From a bacterium YEK0313 (GTDB lineage: Bacteria; Pseudomonadota; Alphaproteobacteria; Rhizobiales; Phreatobacteraceae), in the NCBI GenBank assembly GCA_000751295.2, contig CCMO02000001.1, forward strand, positions 2,033,501 to 2,097,500: 64,000 bases of DNA, written 5' to 3'. The notes below the pieces were generated by a model. It was not told the DNA's origin, did not search any database, and saw nothing but the letters and a program-made list of their open reading frames with translations. A program made the position numbers and the translations under genes. Below, in pieces: positions 17,946-26,266 of this stretch. Numbering within the stretch: position 1 is the stretch's first letter; each line of letters opens with the position of its first letter.

Positions 17946-17949
17946 GGCG

Positions 17950-18855
17950 CTACACCCTCTTCACGGTGGTGCGGCCGAACAGGCCGGCTGGCTTCAGGGT
18001 GAGGATGGTGATGACGATGATCAGCGCGACGGTGAGCTTTTCGCCGTTGCCGACGATATAGATGCCGAAGGCCTTCTCGGTGAGGTTGCCGAAATAGGCG
18101 ACGAGATTTTCCAGGACGCCGACGAAGAAGCCGCCGAACACCGCGCCGCCAGGGCTGGAAATGCCGCCGACCAGCGCCCCGGCAAAGCCGTAGAGCAGGA
18201 TCGAGGCCATCATGTTCGGCTCGAGATAGACGACCGGAGCCACCAGCGCGCCGGCGACCGCGCCGATCGATGCCGCAAGGCCCCAGCCGAGCGCCAGCAT
18301 CCAGTCGACCTTGATGCCGACGAGCCGCGCCGAGACCGGGTTCTGCGCTGCCGCCCGCATGGCGAGGCCGAGCGGCGTGAAGCGGAAGAAGGCGAAGAGC
18401 GCGAACAGCATCAGCAGCGAGACGAGGATCATGCCGATCTGGTGCGACGAGATATAGCCCGATCCCGAGAAGGCGATGTCCGGGAAGGGCGAGGGGAAGT
18501 TCTTGATCGTGTGGCTCCAGATCGCCCCGGCGAGCGAATGGAAGATGGCGAGCAGGCCGATGAACACGACGACGACCGACAGCACCGAGGCATTGTGCAG
18601 CGGGCGCAGGATGATCCGCTCGATGGCGACGCCGATCAGGAAGGAGAGCACCACGGTGATGCCGAGGGCGGGCCAGAAGCCGATTCCCCACTGGATGAGC
18701 TGCCAGCACAGATAGGTGGAGAACATAGCGAGTTCTCCTTGCGAGAAGTTCAGATGGTCGGTCGCCGTGAAGATCATCACCAGGGCCAGAGCGACCAGGG
18801 CGTAGATGGCGCCGCTGGCAAGGCCCGATGCGATCTGCTGGATAAGCTGCTCCAT
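17950..18855 (-). CDS. livH: Branched-chain amino acid-type ABC transporter permease (LivH-like)
   Basis: A 301-residue membrane permease. The N terminus MEQLIQQIASGLASGAIYALVALALVMI is the usual LivH start; AMRAAAQNPVSARLVGIKVDWM is the EAA-like coupling loop. The ATG at 18855 is preceded by AGAGG at 6 nt; open frame continues to 18924 but adds a non-conserved tail. The 151 nt between its start and the livF stop contain no gene that I can support. Confidence 0.93.
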   Translation of the reverse strand: MEQLIQQIASGLASGAIYALVALALVMIFTATDHLNFSQGELAMFSTYLCWQLIQWGIGFWPALGITVVLSFLIGVAIERIILRPLHNASVLSVVVVFIGLLAIFHSLAGAIWSHTIKNFPSPFPDIAFSGSGYISSHQIGMILVSLLMLFALFAFFRFTPLGLAMRAAAQNPVSARLVGIKVDWMLALGWGLAASIGAVAGALVAPVVYLEPNMMASILLYGFAGALVGGISSPGGAVFGGFFVGVLENLVAYFGNLTEKAFGIYIVGNGEKLTVALIIVITILTLKPAGLFGRTTVKRV

Positions 18856-19006
18856 GAACTGCCTCTGATCTGGTGGCTCGGATATGTCGGAACGGATTGC
18901 CGTCGGGTCTTGGATCCTCATCATGCGGAGCTTGCGGTCCCGGCGGGAGGACCATGGCCCCGGGGGCGTCGGCCGCTCCCGGCCCTGAAGCGGCGAAGGC
19001 TGCAGC

Positions 19007-19753
19007 CTAGTAGCCGAGATAGGAGCGACGGATGCCCTCGTTGTTCTTCATCTCGTCGGCGGTCCCGGACATGACGATGCTGCCGGTCTCCAGCACGTAG
19101 ACGGTGTCGGCGAGCTCGAGCGCCAGTGCCGCGTTCTGCTCGACCAGCAGCATGGCGACGCCGGCCTCCTCGTTGATCCGCCGCATGATGTGGAAGATCT
19201 CCTGGACGATCAGCGGCGCCAGTCCGAAGGAAGGTTCGTCCAGCAGCATCAGGCGCGGCCCGAGCATCAGCGCGCGGCTGATCGCCAGCATCTGCTGCTC
19301 GCCGCCGGAAAGCGTGCCGGCCTGCTGGGCGATACGCTCCTTCAGGCGCGGGAAATAGGTGAAGACGAGATCGAGATCGCGTTTCACATGGGCCTTGTCG
19401 CGTCGGCCGTAGGTCGCGATCTTGAGGTTCTCCTCCACCGACAGGCCTGTGAAGGTGCCGCGGCCCTCGGGCACGTGGGCGACGCCCAGCCGCACGATGT
19501 CCTCGGTCGCGAGCCGGCCGATCGCCTGGCCGTCGAAGCGAACCTCGCCCTCGCGCCGGACCATGCCGCAGATGGCGCGCAGCGTCGTCGTCTTGCCGGC
19601 GCCATTGGCGCCGAGGAGGGTGGTGATGCCGCCCGCCGGCAGGCTGAAGCTGATGCCGTGCAGCGCCTCGGTGCCGCCATAGAAGGCCTTCAGGCCGTCG
19701 ATCGCGAGCAGCGGCCGCGCCGTTGTCGGCCTTTCCTGCAGCTCGACCTGCAT
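19007..19753 (-). CDS. livF: ABC transporter ATP-binding protein (LivF-like)
   Basis: A 248-residue ATPase. Walker A is GANGAGKTTTLRA, the signature LSGGEQQMLAIS, and Walker B LMLLDEPSFGLAP. The end DEMKNNEGIRRSYLGY is the typical LivF C terminus. It starts 1 nt after the livG stop, so the two ATPases are tightly coupled. It energises uptake by the LivHM permease at the cytoplasmic face. Confidence 0.95.
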   Translation of the reverse strand: MQVELQERPTTARPLLAIDGLKAFYGGTEALHGISFSLPAGGITTLLGANGAGKTTTLRAICGMVRREGEVRFDGQAIGRLATEDIVRLGVAHVPEGRGTFTGLSVEENLKIATYGRRDKAHVKRDLDLVFTYFPRLKERIAQQAGTLSGGEQQMLAISRALMLGPRLMLLDEPSFGLAPLIVQEIFHIMRRINEEAGVAMLLVEQNAALALELADTVYVLETGSIVMSGTADEMKNNEGIRRSYLGY

Positions 19754-19754
19754 G

Positions 19755-20567
19755 TCAGGCGGCCTCCGTTCCGAGATAGGCCCGGATCACCTCCGGGTTG
19801 CGTTGCACCTCCGCCGGCGTTCCGTCGGCGATCTTGCGGCCGAAATCGATGGCGACGACCTTGTCGGACACCGACATGACGAGGCTCATGTGATGCTCGA
19901 CCAGCAGCGTGGTCACCTTTTGGTGGTCGCGCACCCGGCGGATCTGGTCCTTGAGCACGTCGACCTCGTCGTGGTTGAGGCCGGCGGCCGGCTCGTCGAG
20001 CAGCAGCAGCTTGGGTTTCGCCGCGAGCGCGCGGGCGAGCTCGACCCGCTTGCGGATCGGGAACGGCAGCGGGCCGGCCGGCAGATGGGCGAAGGCCTCG
20101 AGGCCCATGAAGGCGATCAGCTCGTGGGCGCGCTCCTCGATGCGCCGCTCCTCGGCCTGGACCGTCCCGATGCGCAGCACGCTGGTCAGGAAGCCCTGCC
20201 GCGTCTGGCTGTGGCAGCCGACCTTGACATTGTCGAGCACCGACATGCGGTCGAACAGCGCGACATTCTGGAAGGTGCGTCCCATGCCGATCGCCGCGAT
20301 GGCGTGGCGCGGTGCGCTCATGATCGAGCGGCCCTCGAACAGGATGTCGCCGCTGTTCGGGATGTAGAGGCGGCTGAGGCAGTTGAACAATGTCGTCTTG
20401 CCAGCGCCGTTCGGCCCGATCAGGCCGACGACGTCGCCGGCCTTGACGTCGAACGAAATGCCATTGAGCGCGACGATGCCGCCGAAGCGCACGGAAATGT
20501 CCCGCACCGCGAGCAATGCCGGCACGGAGGCGATATCGGACGCGGCCGCAGAACCAATGGTTTGCAT
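19755..20567 (-). CDS. livG: ABC transporter ATP-binding protein (LivG-like)
   Basis: A 270-residue ATPase with Walker A GPNGAGKTTLFNCL, a family-type signature KRVELARAL, Walker B LLLLDEPAAGLNHDE and the H-loop VEHHMSLVMSVSDKVVAIDFG. The ATG at 20567 is chosen because conservation begins only at ALLAVRDISVRFGG and a GGGAGG lies about 10 nt ahead; the frame extends to 20657 without support. First gene of the importer unit livG-livF-livH-livM-livK-ligase. Confidence 0.95.
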   Translation of the reverse strand: MQTIGSAAASDIASVPALLAVRDISVRFGGIVALNGISFDVKAGDVVGLIGPNGAGKTTLFNCLSRLYIPNSGDILFEGRSIMSAPRHAIAAIGMGRTFQNVALFDRMSVLDNVKVGCHSQTRQGFLTSVLRIGTVQAEERRIEERAHELIAFMGLEAFAHLPAGPLPFPIRKRVELARALAAKPKLLLLDEPAAGLNHDEVDVLKDQIRRVRDHQKVTTLLVEHHMSLVMSVSDKVVAIDFGRKIADGTPAEVQRNPEVIRAYLGTEAA

Positions 20568-20657
20568 TGGCGGCAATCCTCCCCTGGAAGGCCTGTCGCT
20601 GTCACGCGGCCCGTTTTTGTTGTGCGCAGTGTGTGCAGATAACGGCCGGCTTCGCAA

Positions 20658-21620
20658 TCACCCTGACGGTCGATGGTCGCGGGGTGCTGTTTGCGGCACC
20701 GCCCTCAGGCCGGATGGCGGCCTTAGGGCATCGCGCTTGATGAGGCGCCGCAGGGTCGACGGCTCGGCATAGCCGACGCGCCGGGCGATCTCGTCGAAGC
20801 CGAGGCTGGTGGTCTGCAGCAGCGTGACCGCGACTTCGGTGCGGACGCGCTGCGCAAAGCGCACTGGCGACAGGCCGCACACCGCCGCGAGCCGGCGCGC
20901 GAAGGTGCGCGGCGTCAGTCCGGCTGCTGCGGCAAGGTCGTCCATCGCGACGTCCCGGCCGAGATTTTCGCGCAGCCAGCTCTCGGCGCGGGCGATGCGG
21001 TCGTCCTGTCCGGCGAGAAAGGTGATCGCCATGTAGGGGGCCTGCGACCGGCGGGCGTCGAGCAGCAGATAGCGTGCCGCGGTGCCGGCGAGGCGCGTGC
21101 CGCCGACCTTGGCGATGACCGCCAGCATCAGGTCCATCTGCGCCATCGCGGCGCCGGCGGTCGCCACCGGCCAGTCCGCGACGACGATCTGTTCGGTCAG
21201 CAGCGTGACGTCGGGATAGCGCCGGCGGAAGATCGGCGCGAGCCACCAGGTGGTGGTGGCGCGCCGGCCGGCCAGCAGGCCGGCCTCGGCGAGAACGAAG
21301 GTGCTGGCGCAGGAGGCCGCGAGTGTCGCCCCCGCTTGCCTGGCGGCCTTGAGCAGCTCCATCGCGCGCCGCACCGGGACGCTCGCGAGGCGCGTCTCGA
21401 GAGCGTCTTCGGTGGTCGCGCCGAGGCCGGGGACGATCACGATGTCGTCCGTGCCGAAGCTCTCGCGCACCGGCCGGCCGGTTTTCGCGACGGTGATTGC
21501 GAAGGGTTCGGGCCGCCCGCCGCTCCGGCTGAGGATATTGGCGGTGCGCAGCGCGTCGAGCGTGATGGCAAAGCTTGAATCCATCCGGCCGGGCAGGTCG
21601 AGGACGATTACTCGAGCCAT
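20658..21620 (-). CDS. GlxA-type AraC family regulator (DJ-1/PfpI domain + HTH)
   Basis: A 320-residue protein with an N-terminal DJ-1/PfpI-like domain (about 1-180; LASCASTFVLAEAGLL around the nucleophile-elbow position) and a C-terminal AraC-type double helix-turn-helix (about 215-300; DDLAAAAGLTPRTFARRL and GFDEIARRVGYAEPSTLRRLIKR). GlxA-like proteins are transcriptional activators; the DJ-1 domain probably senses a metabolite and is not known to be a peptidase here. It lies 90 nt upstream of livG on the same strand and divergent from the dienelactone-hydrolase-like gene, so either unit may be its target. Confidence 0.92.
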   Translation of the reverse strand: MARVIVLDLPGRMDSSFAITLDALRTANILSRSGGRPEPFAITVAKTGRPVRESFGTDDIVIVPGLGATTEDALETRLASVPVRRAMELLKAARQAGATLAASCASTFVLAEAGLLAGRRATTTWWLAPIFRRRYPDVTLLTEQIVVADWPVATAGAAMAQMDLMLAVIAKVGGTRLAGTAARYLLLDARRSQAPYMAITFLAGQDDRIARAESWLRENLGRDVAMDDLAAAAGLTPRTFARRLAAVCGLSPVRFAQRVRTEVAVTLLQTTSLGFDEIARRVGYAEPSTLRRLIKRDALRPPSGLRAVPQTAPRDHRPSG

Positions 21621-21718
21621 GGCGAAATATCCCTCAACAATGTCGATTTCGACACTAGCGGGCGACCGCCACCGCGGCAATGCTCGGGGTGGATGTGACC
21701 TCGCCAGGGGAAGGACAG

Positions 21719-22558
21719 ATGGCTATGACGGCGCGCGACCTCAGGACCGACGATCCGCTCGACGACTTCATCGCGCGCGAGATCACGCTTCTCGACGTGA
21801 CCAAGCGCGTCCATGTGGCGGGCCGGGGACCGGCGGTGATCGTCATGACGGAGATGCCGGGCATCAGTCCGGAAGTCGCGCGGTTCAGCCGCTGGCTCCG
21901 CGACGCCGGCTTCACCATCTACATGCCCTCGCTGTTCGGCCGCGACGGCGCGGTGCCGGGCGCCGAGGAGGGCGGCCGGGTGTTCCAGCGGGCCTGCGTC
22001 AGCGCGGAGTTCCGCGCCTTCGCCGGTGGCCAGTCGAGCCCCGTCACGGTCTGGCTCAGGGCGCTCGCCCGCCATGCGCATGGCGAGTGCGGCGGGCCGG
22101 GCGTCGGGGCCATCGGCATGTGCTTCACCGGCAATTTCGCGCTGACCATGATGCTGGAGCCGGCCATGCTCGCGCCGGTCCTGGCTCAGCCCTCGTTGCC
22201 GCTCAACGAGCCGGCGGGCCTCGAAATCGCACCGGACGAGATCGCCGCCGTCCGCGAGCGGCTGGAGCGGGAGGACCTCACCGTTCTCGCCTATCGTTTC
22301 GCCGGGGACAAGTTCTGCCGCGCCGAGCGGTTCCGCGCCTACGCCGAGGCGCTCGGTCCCCGCTTCGAGGGCAGGGTCCTGCCCGACAGTGCGGCCAATA
22401 CCGATGTCGCGCCCTTCTTCGCCCAGCATGTGGTCTGTCCGCACAGCGTGGTCACCGCGCATCTGATCGACGAGCAGGGCCAGCCGACGCTGGCCGCCCG
22501 CGACGAGATCATCGCCTTCTTTTCGGCGCGCCTCGGTCTCGCCCGGGCGGCAAGCTAG
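21719..22558 (+). CDS. Dienelactone hydrolase family protein
   Basis: A 279-residue alpha/beta-hydrolase of the dienelactone hydrolase type. The nucleophile elbow is GMCFTGNFAL, carrying the cysteine nucleophile of this family, and a histidine occurs late (VTAHL). VIVMTEMPGISPEVARFSRWL at the N terminus is typical. Upstream starts at 21680 and 21725 are possible; 21719 is preferred with AGGGG at about 8 nt. It diverges from the GlxA-type regulator. The stop shares the CTAG at 22555-22558 with the convergent NUDIX gene. Confidence 0.85.
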   Translation: MAMTARDLRTDDPLDDFIAREITLLDVTKRVHVAGRGPAVIVMTEMPGISPEVARFSRWLRDAGFTIYMPSLFGRDGAVPGAEEGGRVFQRACVSAEFRAFAGGQSSPVTVWLRALARHAHGECGGPGVGAIGMCFTGNFALTMMLEPAMLAPVLAQPSLPLNEPAGLEIAPDEIAAVRERLEREDLTVLAYRFAGDKFCRAERFRAYAEALGPRFEGRVLPDSAANTDVAPFFAQHVVCPHSVVTAHLIDEQGQPTLAARDEIIAFFSARLGLARAAS

Positions 22559-23064
22559 CTGTTGATCGCGACGGCCGCCGCCTTGGCGGCAGCCTTGCGC
22601 GCCTTTTCCGCGCGGGCGGCCGCGAAGCTGCGGATGATCGCGGCGAGCTCCGGCTCCTGAACGGCCTCCGCGGCCGCTTCCGGTGTGAACCACTGGAGCT
22701 CGCGCTGATCCTGCTCGCGCCATGTCTCCAGCTGCTCGCGCACCTGCAGCGCGAAGACCTTGACCATGCAGGGGACGGTCCGCCCGCTTTTCAGCAGCTT
22801 CATGTAGGAATAGCTGCCGAGCGCCTTGTTGCCGGTCTTGCCGGTGACGCCGGCCTCTTCCAGCGCTTCGCGCGCGGCGCTCTGGCGCGGTTTCAGGCCC
22901 TTCATCGGCCAGCCCTTGGGAATCACCCAGCGCCGCGTCTCGCGCGACGTCAGGAGCAGGATCTCGAGCTGCGGATCCATGCGGAAGGGCAGGGCGCCGT
23001 ACTGCCGCCGGACCCGCGCCTTGCTCTGTTCATCGTCCGGCCGAGGCGGTGCTGCCTCGGTCAT
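22555..23064 (-). CDS. NUDIX hydrolase
   Basis: A 169-residue protein with a NUDIX fold. The core REALEEAGV is intact and follows WVIPKGWPMKG, as in diphosphoinositol-polyphosphate-type NUDIX enzymes; the glutamate of the first half of the box is replaced by Leu (GLKPRQSAAREALEEAGV), a common variation in that group. The C terminus is alanine/lysine-rich. It sits 30 nt downstream of the pit-type gene on the same strand, hinting at a link to phosphate or polyphosphate metabolism, which is inference. Confidence 0.9.
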   Translation of the reverse strand: MTEAAPPRPDDEQSKARVRRQYGALPFRMDPQLEILLLTSRETRRWVIPKGWPMKGLKPRQSAAREALEEAGVTGKTGNKALGSYSYMKLLKSGRTVPCMVKVFALQVREQLETWREQDQRELQWFTPEAAAEAVQEPELAAIIRSFAAARAEKARKAAAKAAAVAINS

Positions 23065-23094
23065 GATCCCGATCCCGTCACGTTCCCCATCTCA

Positions 23095-24099
23095 TCACGA
23101 GCCAAGTCCGGTCAGCCAATAGACCCCGGCGGCGATCAGCGCCGACATCGGCATGGTCACGATCCAGGCTACCACGATCTGGCGCGCGACACCCCACCGG
23201 ACCGCCGAAACCCGCCGGGCGGCACCGACGCCGACGATCGCGCCGGTGATCGTATGCGTCGTCGAAACCGGGATGCCGAGATAGGTCGCCAAAAACAGCG
23301 TGATGGCGCCGCCGGTTTCGGCGCAGAAGCCCTGCTGCGGCGTCAGGCGGGTGATCTTCGAGCCCATCGTATGCACGATGCGCCAGCCGCCGAACAGCGT
23401 GCCGAGACCCATCGCCGCCTGGCAGCTGATGACCACCCAGAATGGCACTTCGAACCTGTCCCCCATCATGCCATGCGAGAACAGCAGCACGGCGATGATC
23501 CCCATGGTCTTCTGCGCATCGTTGCCGCCATGGCCGAGCGAATAGAGCGAGGCGGAGACGAATTGCAGGTTGCGGAACGTGCCGTCGACCCGCTGCGGCG
23601 TCACCCGCACGAAGGCCCAGGAGACGATCAGCACCAGCAGGAGGGCGAGCAGGAAGCCGATCGCCGGCGACATGAAGATGGCGGCGCCGGTCTTGATCAG
23701 GCCGGACCAGACCACCGCGCCGAAGCCGGCCTTCGCGACGCCGGCACCGACCAGGCCGCCGATCAGGGCATGGGAGGACGAGGACGGAATACCGGCGATC
23801 CAGGTGATCACGTTCCAGCTGATCGCGCCCATCAGCGCGCCGAAGATGACGCGGTCGTCGACGATCGCGGTCGAGACGATGCCGGCCCCGACCGTCTGCG
23901 CGACATGCAGGCCGAAGAACAGGAAGGCGATGAAATTGAAGAACGCCGCCCAGGCGACGGCATAGCGCGGCGCCAGGACGCGGGTCGAGACGATGGTGGC
24001 GATCGAGTTGGCCGCATCGTGCAGGCCGTTGAGGAAATCGAAGAGCAGGGCGACCGCGATCAGGACGATGAGCACCGGCGCGACGGCTGTAAGGTCCAC
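23095..24099 (-). CDS. pit: Low-affinity inorganic phosphate transporter (Pit family)
   Basis: A 334-residue membrane protein of the PiT family (metal-phosphate:H+ symport). Both inverted-repeat signatures are present: FLNGLHDAANSIATIVST near the N terminus and GHGGNDAQKTMGII in the second half. The length matches short alphaproteobacterial Pit proteins rather than the longer E. coli PitA. It starts with GTG at 24099 (GAGG 7 nt ahead), 18 nt after the DUF47 gene. The arrangement is like the orfA-pit operon of Sinorhizobium meliloti. Confidence 0.94.
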   Translation of the reverse strand: MDLTAVAPVLIVLIAVALLFDFLNGLHDAANSIATIVSTRVLAPRYAVAWAAFFNFIAFLFFGLHVAQTVGAGIVSTAIVDDRVIFGALMGAISWNVITWIAGIPSSSSHALIGGLVGAGVAKAGFGAVVWSGLIKTGAAIFMSPAIGFLLALLLVLIVSWAFVRVTPQRVDGTFRNLQFVSASLYSLGHGGNDAQKTMGIIAVLLFSHGMMGDRFEVPFWVVISCQAAMGLGTLFGGWRIVHTMGSKITRLTPQQGFCAETGGAITLFLATYLGIPVSTTHTITGAIVGVGAARRVSAVRWGVARQIVVAWIVTMPMSALIAAGVYWLTGLGS

Positions 24100-24117
24100 G
24101 GGCGGGCCTCGTCTGGC

Positions 24118-24762
24118 TCAGAGATGTTCGAGGACGATGCCGGAGATCGTCTTGGCGACGTCTTCGAAGCGGTCGACCACCTTTTCCAGATGTTCGTAGA
24201 TCTCGGCTCCGGCGATATAGCCCATGGGGTCGCTCACCCGGTGCTTGGCGAACAGCGCCTTCAGCCCCTGGTCGTGGATCTCGTCGGAGCGCTCCTCAAT
24301 CGCGCAGATCGCCTCGACCAGGGCCGAGGTCGCCGACGAGTTCTGGTTCATCGCCCGCAGCAGCGGCACGAGCTCCCTGACCTTGCGGGCGGCCTCGACG
24401 GCGGTCACGCCGAGCGCATGCATCTGCGGCTCGAAGCCGGAGACTTCGAACAGGGTGATGGCCTTCACCGTCTTGCGCATCTGGTCGATGGCGTCGTCCA
24501 TCGACGAGATCAGCGATTTGATGTCGCCGCGGTCGAAGGGGGTGATGAACGTGCGTCGCACGGCCTGCATGACATCGCGGGCAATGTCGTCGGCGCGTTG
24601 CTCCTCGGCCATGATCCGGGCGATCTCGGCCTTGGCGTCCCCCTGTCCGGCGAGCAGGCGTTCCAGGGCCTCGGCTCCGGCCACCAGCGTCTCCGCATGG
24701 GCCTCGAACAGGTCGTAGAACTTCTCTTCCTTGGGCAGCAAGGCCTGAAACCAGCCGAGCAT
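24118..24762 (-). CDS. DUF47 family PhoU-like protein (Pit accessory)
   Basis: A 214-residue helical protein of the DUF47/PhoU-like family (PKEEKFYDLFEAHAETLVAGAEAL, then a C-terminal YEHLEKVVDRFEDVAKTISGIVLEHL). Members are encoded directly upstream of pit genes and are thought to regulate the transporter. It starts at the ATG at 24762, 18 nt after a perfect inverted repeat (24781-24797). Confidence 0.93.
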   Translation of the reverse strand: MLGWFQALLPKEEKFYDLFEAHAETLVAGAEALERLLAGQGDAKAEIARIMAEEQRADDIARDVMQAVRRTFITPFDRGDIKSLISSMDDAIDQMRKTVKAITLFEVSGFEPQMHALGVTAVEAARKVRELVPLLRAMNQNSSATSALVEAICAIEERSDEIHDQGLKALFAKHRVSDPMGYIAGAEIYEHLEKVVDRFEDVAKTISGIVLEHL

Positions 24763-24780
24763 GGAGTGCCTCGCCTTCCC

Positions 24781-24797
24781 TGTGACACACTGTCACA
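24781..24797. promoter_or_regulatory. Inverted repeat upstream of the DUF47-pit operon
   Basis: TGTGACA and TGTCACA are perfect 7-bp arms around CAC. The 3' edge on the coding strand is 18 nt before the DUF47 start, so a bound protein would block the promoter or ribosome access. It contains TGTCA elements, as Pho boxes do, but in inverted rather than direct orientation. Confidence 0.45.
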
Positions 24798-24892
24798 ATT
24801 GGCGATAGGCTCATGAAATCGCTCTGTAAAGGGGATCGTCGGCCTGTTCACAATTTCGCCGGTGAGAAGCGCGGCCCAAACCTTGTCCGGGC

Positions 24893-25411
24893 TCAGGCTC
24901 GGGCAAGGAACCCTTCGTGGGTGAGCAGCCAGCGCTTGCGCTCGATGCCGCCGCCATAGCCGGTCAGCGATCCATTCGCGCCGACCAGCCGGTGGCAGGG
25001 CACGACGACCGAAATCGGATTGGAACCGTTGGCATGGCCGACGGCGCGCGGGGCGCCGGGACGGCCGAGCGCTGCGGCCAGGGCCCCGTAGCTCATGGTG
25101 CTGCCCGCCGGGATCCGTCGCAGCGCCGCCCAGACTTCGGCCTGAAAGGGTGTCGTCTTGACCGTGATCTCGATGCTGTCGATGGCCGCGAGGTCGCCGT
25201 CGAAATCGGTGGCGAGCGCTTGCGCCGGGGCGGTCCGGCCGGGCCTCGGAACGAGTTCCACCCGACGGGCGCCGTAATAACGATGGATGAGCTCGATCAG
25301 GCGGTGTTCGTGATCCTGCCAGTCGGCCGCCGCGAGGCGGCCGGCCGAATCGGTCACGACGAGCATCCGCCCGGTGGGGGTCTCGAGCTCTTCGACATGA
25401 AATGTCTGCAT
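24893..25411 (-). CDS. ogt: Methylated-DNA--[protein]-cysteine S-methyltransferase (first copy)
   Basis: A 172-residue suicide DNA repair protein that transfers alkyl groups from O6-alkylguanine to its cysteine. The active-site block VVVPCHRLVGANGSLTGYGGG is intact, preceded by the DNA-binding helix region SYGALAAALGRPGAPRAVGHANG. The ATG at 25411 begins at the expected N terminus (MQTFHVEEL); a GTG at 25438 would add nine residues. It stands alone, leftward, and is one of two such genes in the window. Confidence 0.92.
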   Translation of the reverse strand: MQTFHVEELETPTGRMLVVTDSAGRLAAADWQDHEHRLIELIHRYYGARRVELVPRPGRTAPAQALATDFDGDLAAIDSIEITVKTTPFQAEVWAALRRIPAGSTMSYGALAAALGRPGAPRAVGHANGSNPISVVVPCHRLVGANGSLTGYGGGIERKRWLLTHEGFLARA

Positions 25412-25648
25412 GGTCCGGTCCGGGAATGTTTTCGACACTCTGGCATGGCCGGCGCCGCTTGTCCGGCGGTTTTACGAGGGGTGATGGCGGCGGCATCCAG
25501 CCGTAGTGCCGTCGGCTGCCGCAGCGCCACCCGAAAGCACCGATCGGCATGGCGCCATGATTCACGTTCCCGCGAGCGGGCGGAGCGGTCACATTTTCGT
25601 CTCGGCCTGCCTGTACATCCGGCGCCGAATTGACTGGTGATCCCGCCG

Positions 25649-25674
25649 ACAATTCCATTCATTTGTAGAATTGT
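25649..25674. promoter_or_regulatory. AT-rich inverted repeat upstream of the STAS-like gene
   Basis: ACAATTC and GAATTGT are perfect 7-bp arms 12 nt apart, in a conspicuously AT-rich stretch (about 25640-25690) within very GC-rich DNA. It ends 27 nt before the start of the STAS-like gene, so it may be an operator or part of its promoter. Confidence 0.35.
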
Positions 25675-25701
25675 TTTAATGTCGCGATACGGAGACCGAT
25701 A

Positions 25702-25998
25702 ATGGTTGATGTAGAAGAAGCCTATGGCGCTTTCCATGAGGCGGCAAAACATTTGAGAAAGAGTACTGTTGTTGTTGATTTGACCGGATGGGCGCGACTT
25801 GACCTTCTGACGCTGGTGAATCTCTGTCGACAGGAGGTCGATGAAGTCGGCGGTTCGCTGTCGCTCAGCATGGGCGATCGGGCGGTGCAGCAGTTTCTGC
25901 TGCCGGAGGAGGCAGGCCATATCTCCACTCTGCTCGACGGTGTTCCCTGCACCGTCAGCGGCGGTCCGCCCGAGCTCGTCCTGGCCTATCAGCCATAG
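25702..25998 (+). CDS. Small STAS-like (anti-sigma-factor-antagonist fold) protein
   Basis: A 98-residue soluble protein. The alternation VVVDLTGWARLDLLTLVNLCRQEV / GGSLSLSMGDRAVQQFLLPEEAGHISTLL resembles the STAS fold (strand, DxS-type loop, helix, strand, helix). At the loop where SpoIIAA-like proteins have a phosphorylated Ser in DSSG, this protein has LDLLT, so classical phospho-switching is doubtful. The ATG at 25702 has GGAG at 7 nt. The 5' end of the gene is AT-richer than its neighbours. It precedes the trehalose genes by 268 nt; a link to them is only positional. Confidence 0.6.
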   Translation: MVDVEEAYGAFHEAAKHLRKSTVVVDLTGWARLDLLTLVNLCRQEVDEVGGSLSLSMGDRAVQQFLLPEEAGHISTLLDGVPCTVSGGPPELVLAYQP

Positions 25999-26266
25999 GG
26001 CCGGGTGAGGGCGCTCGCGCCCGCCCTTTTGCCTTCGTGCGGGAACCTTGTTGCGGTGTCCGCGTTGTTTTGAGGCCATTCACTCCCATGCCGACCTCAT
26101 CTTCGTTTGTCTGAAAATCGCCATCCCTGTCTGTTCTAGAGAGCGCCGAGCCATCCCCCGGTCCGGCGCCTTTTGTGTTGCGCCGGCGTCAGCCGTGTCC
26201 GCATCCCGCCCCGTGCGGGCGGCCGAGCCGGGGATCGATCCGCCCGTGCCGAACCAGGTTTGAATA

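Noticed and set aside
21250..24816. Very long open frame on the plus strand (about 1188 codons)
   Set aside because: It runs antisense to the NUDIX, Pit and DUF47 genes and through part of the hydrolase gene; the product is low-complexity and Arg/Asp/His-rich. It is a by-product of high GC content.
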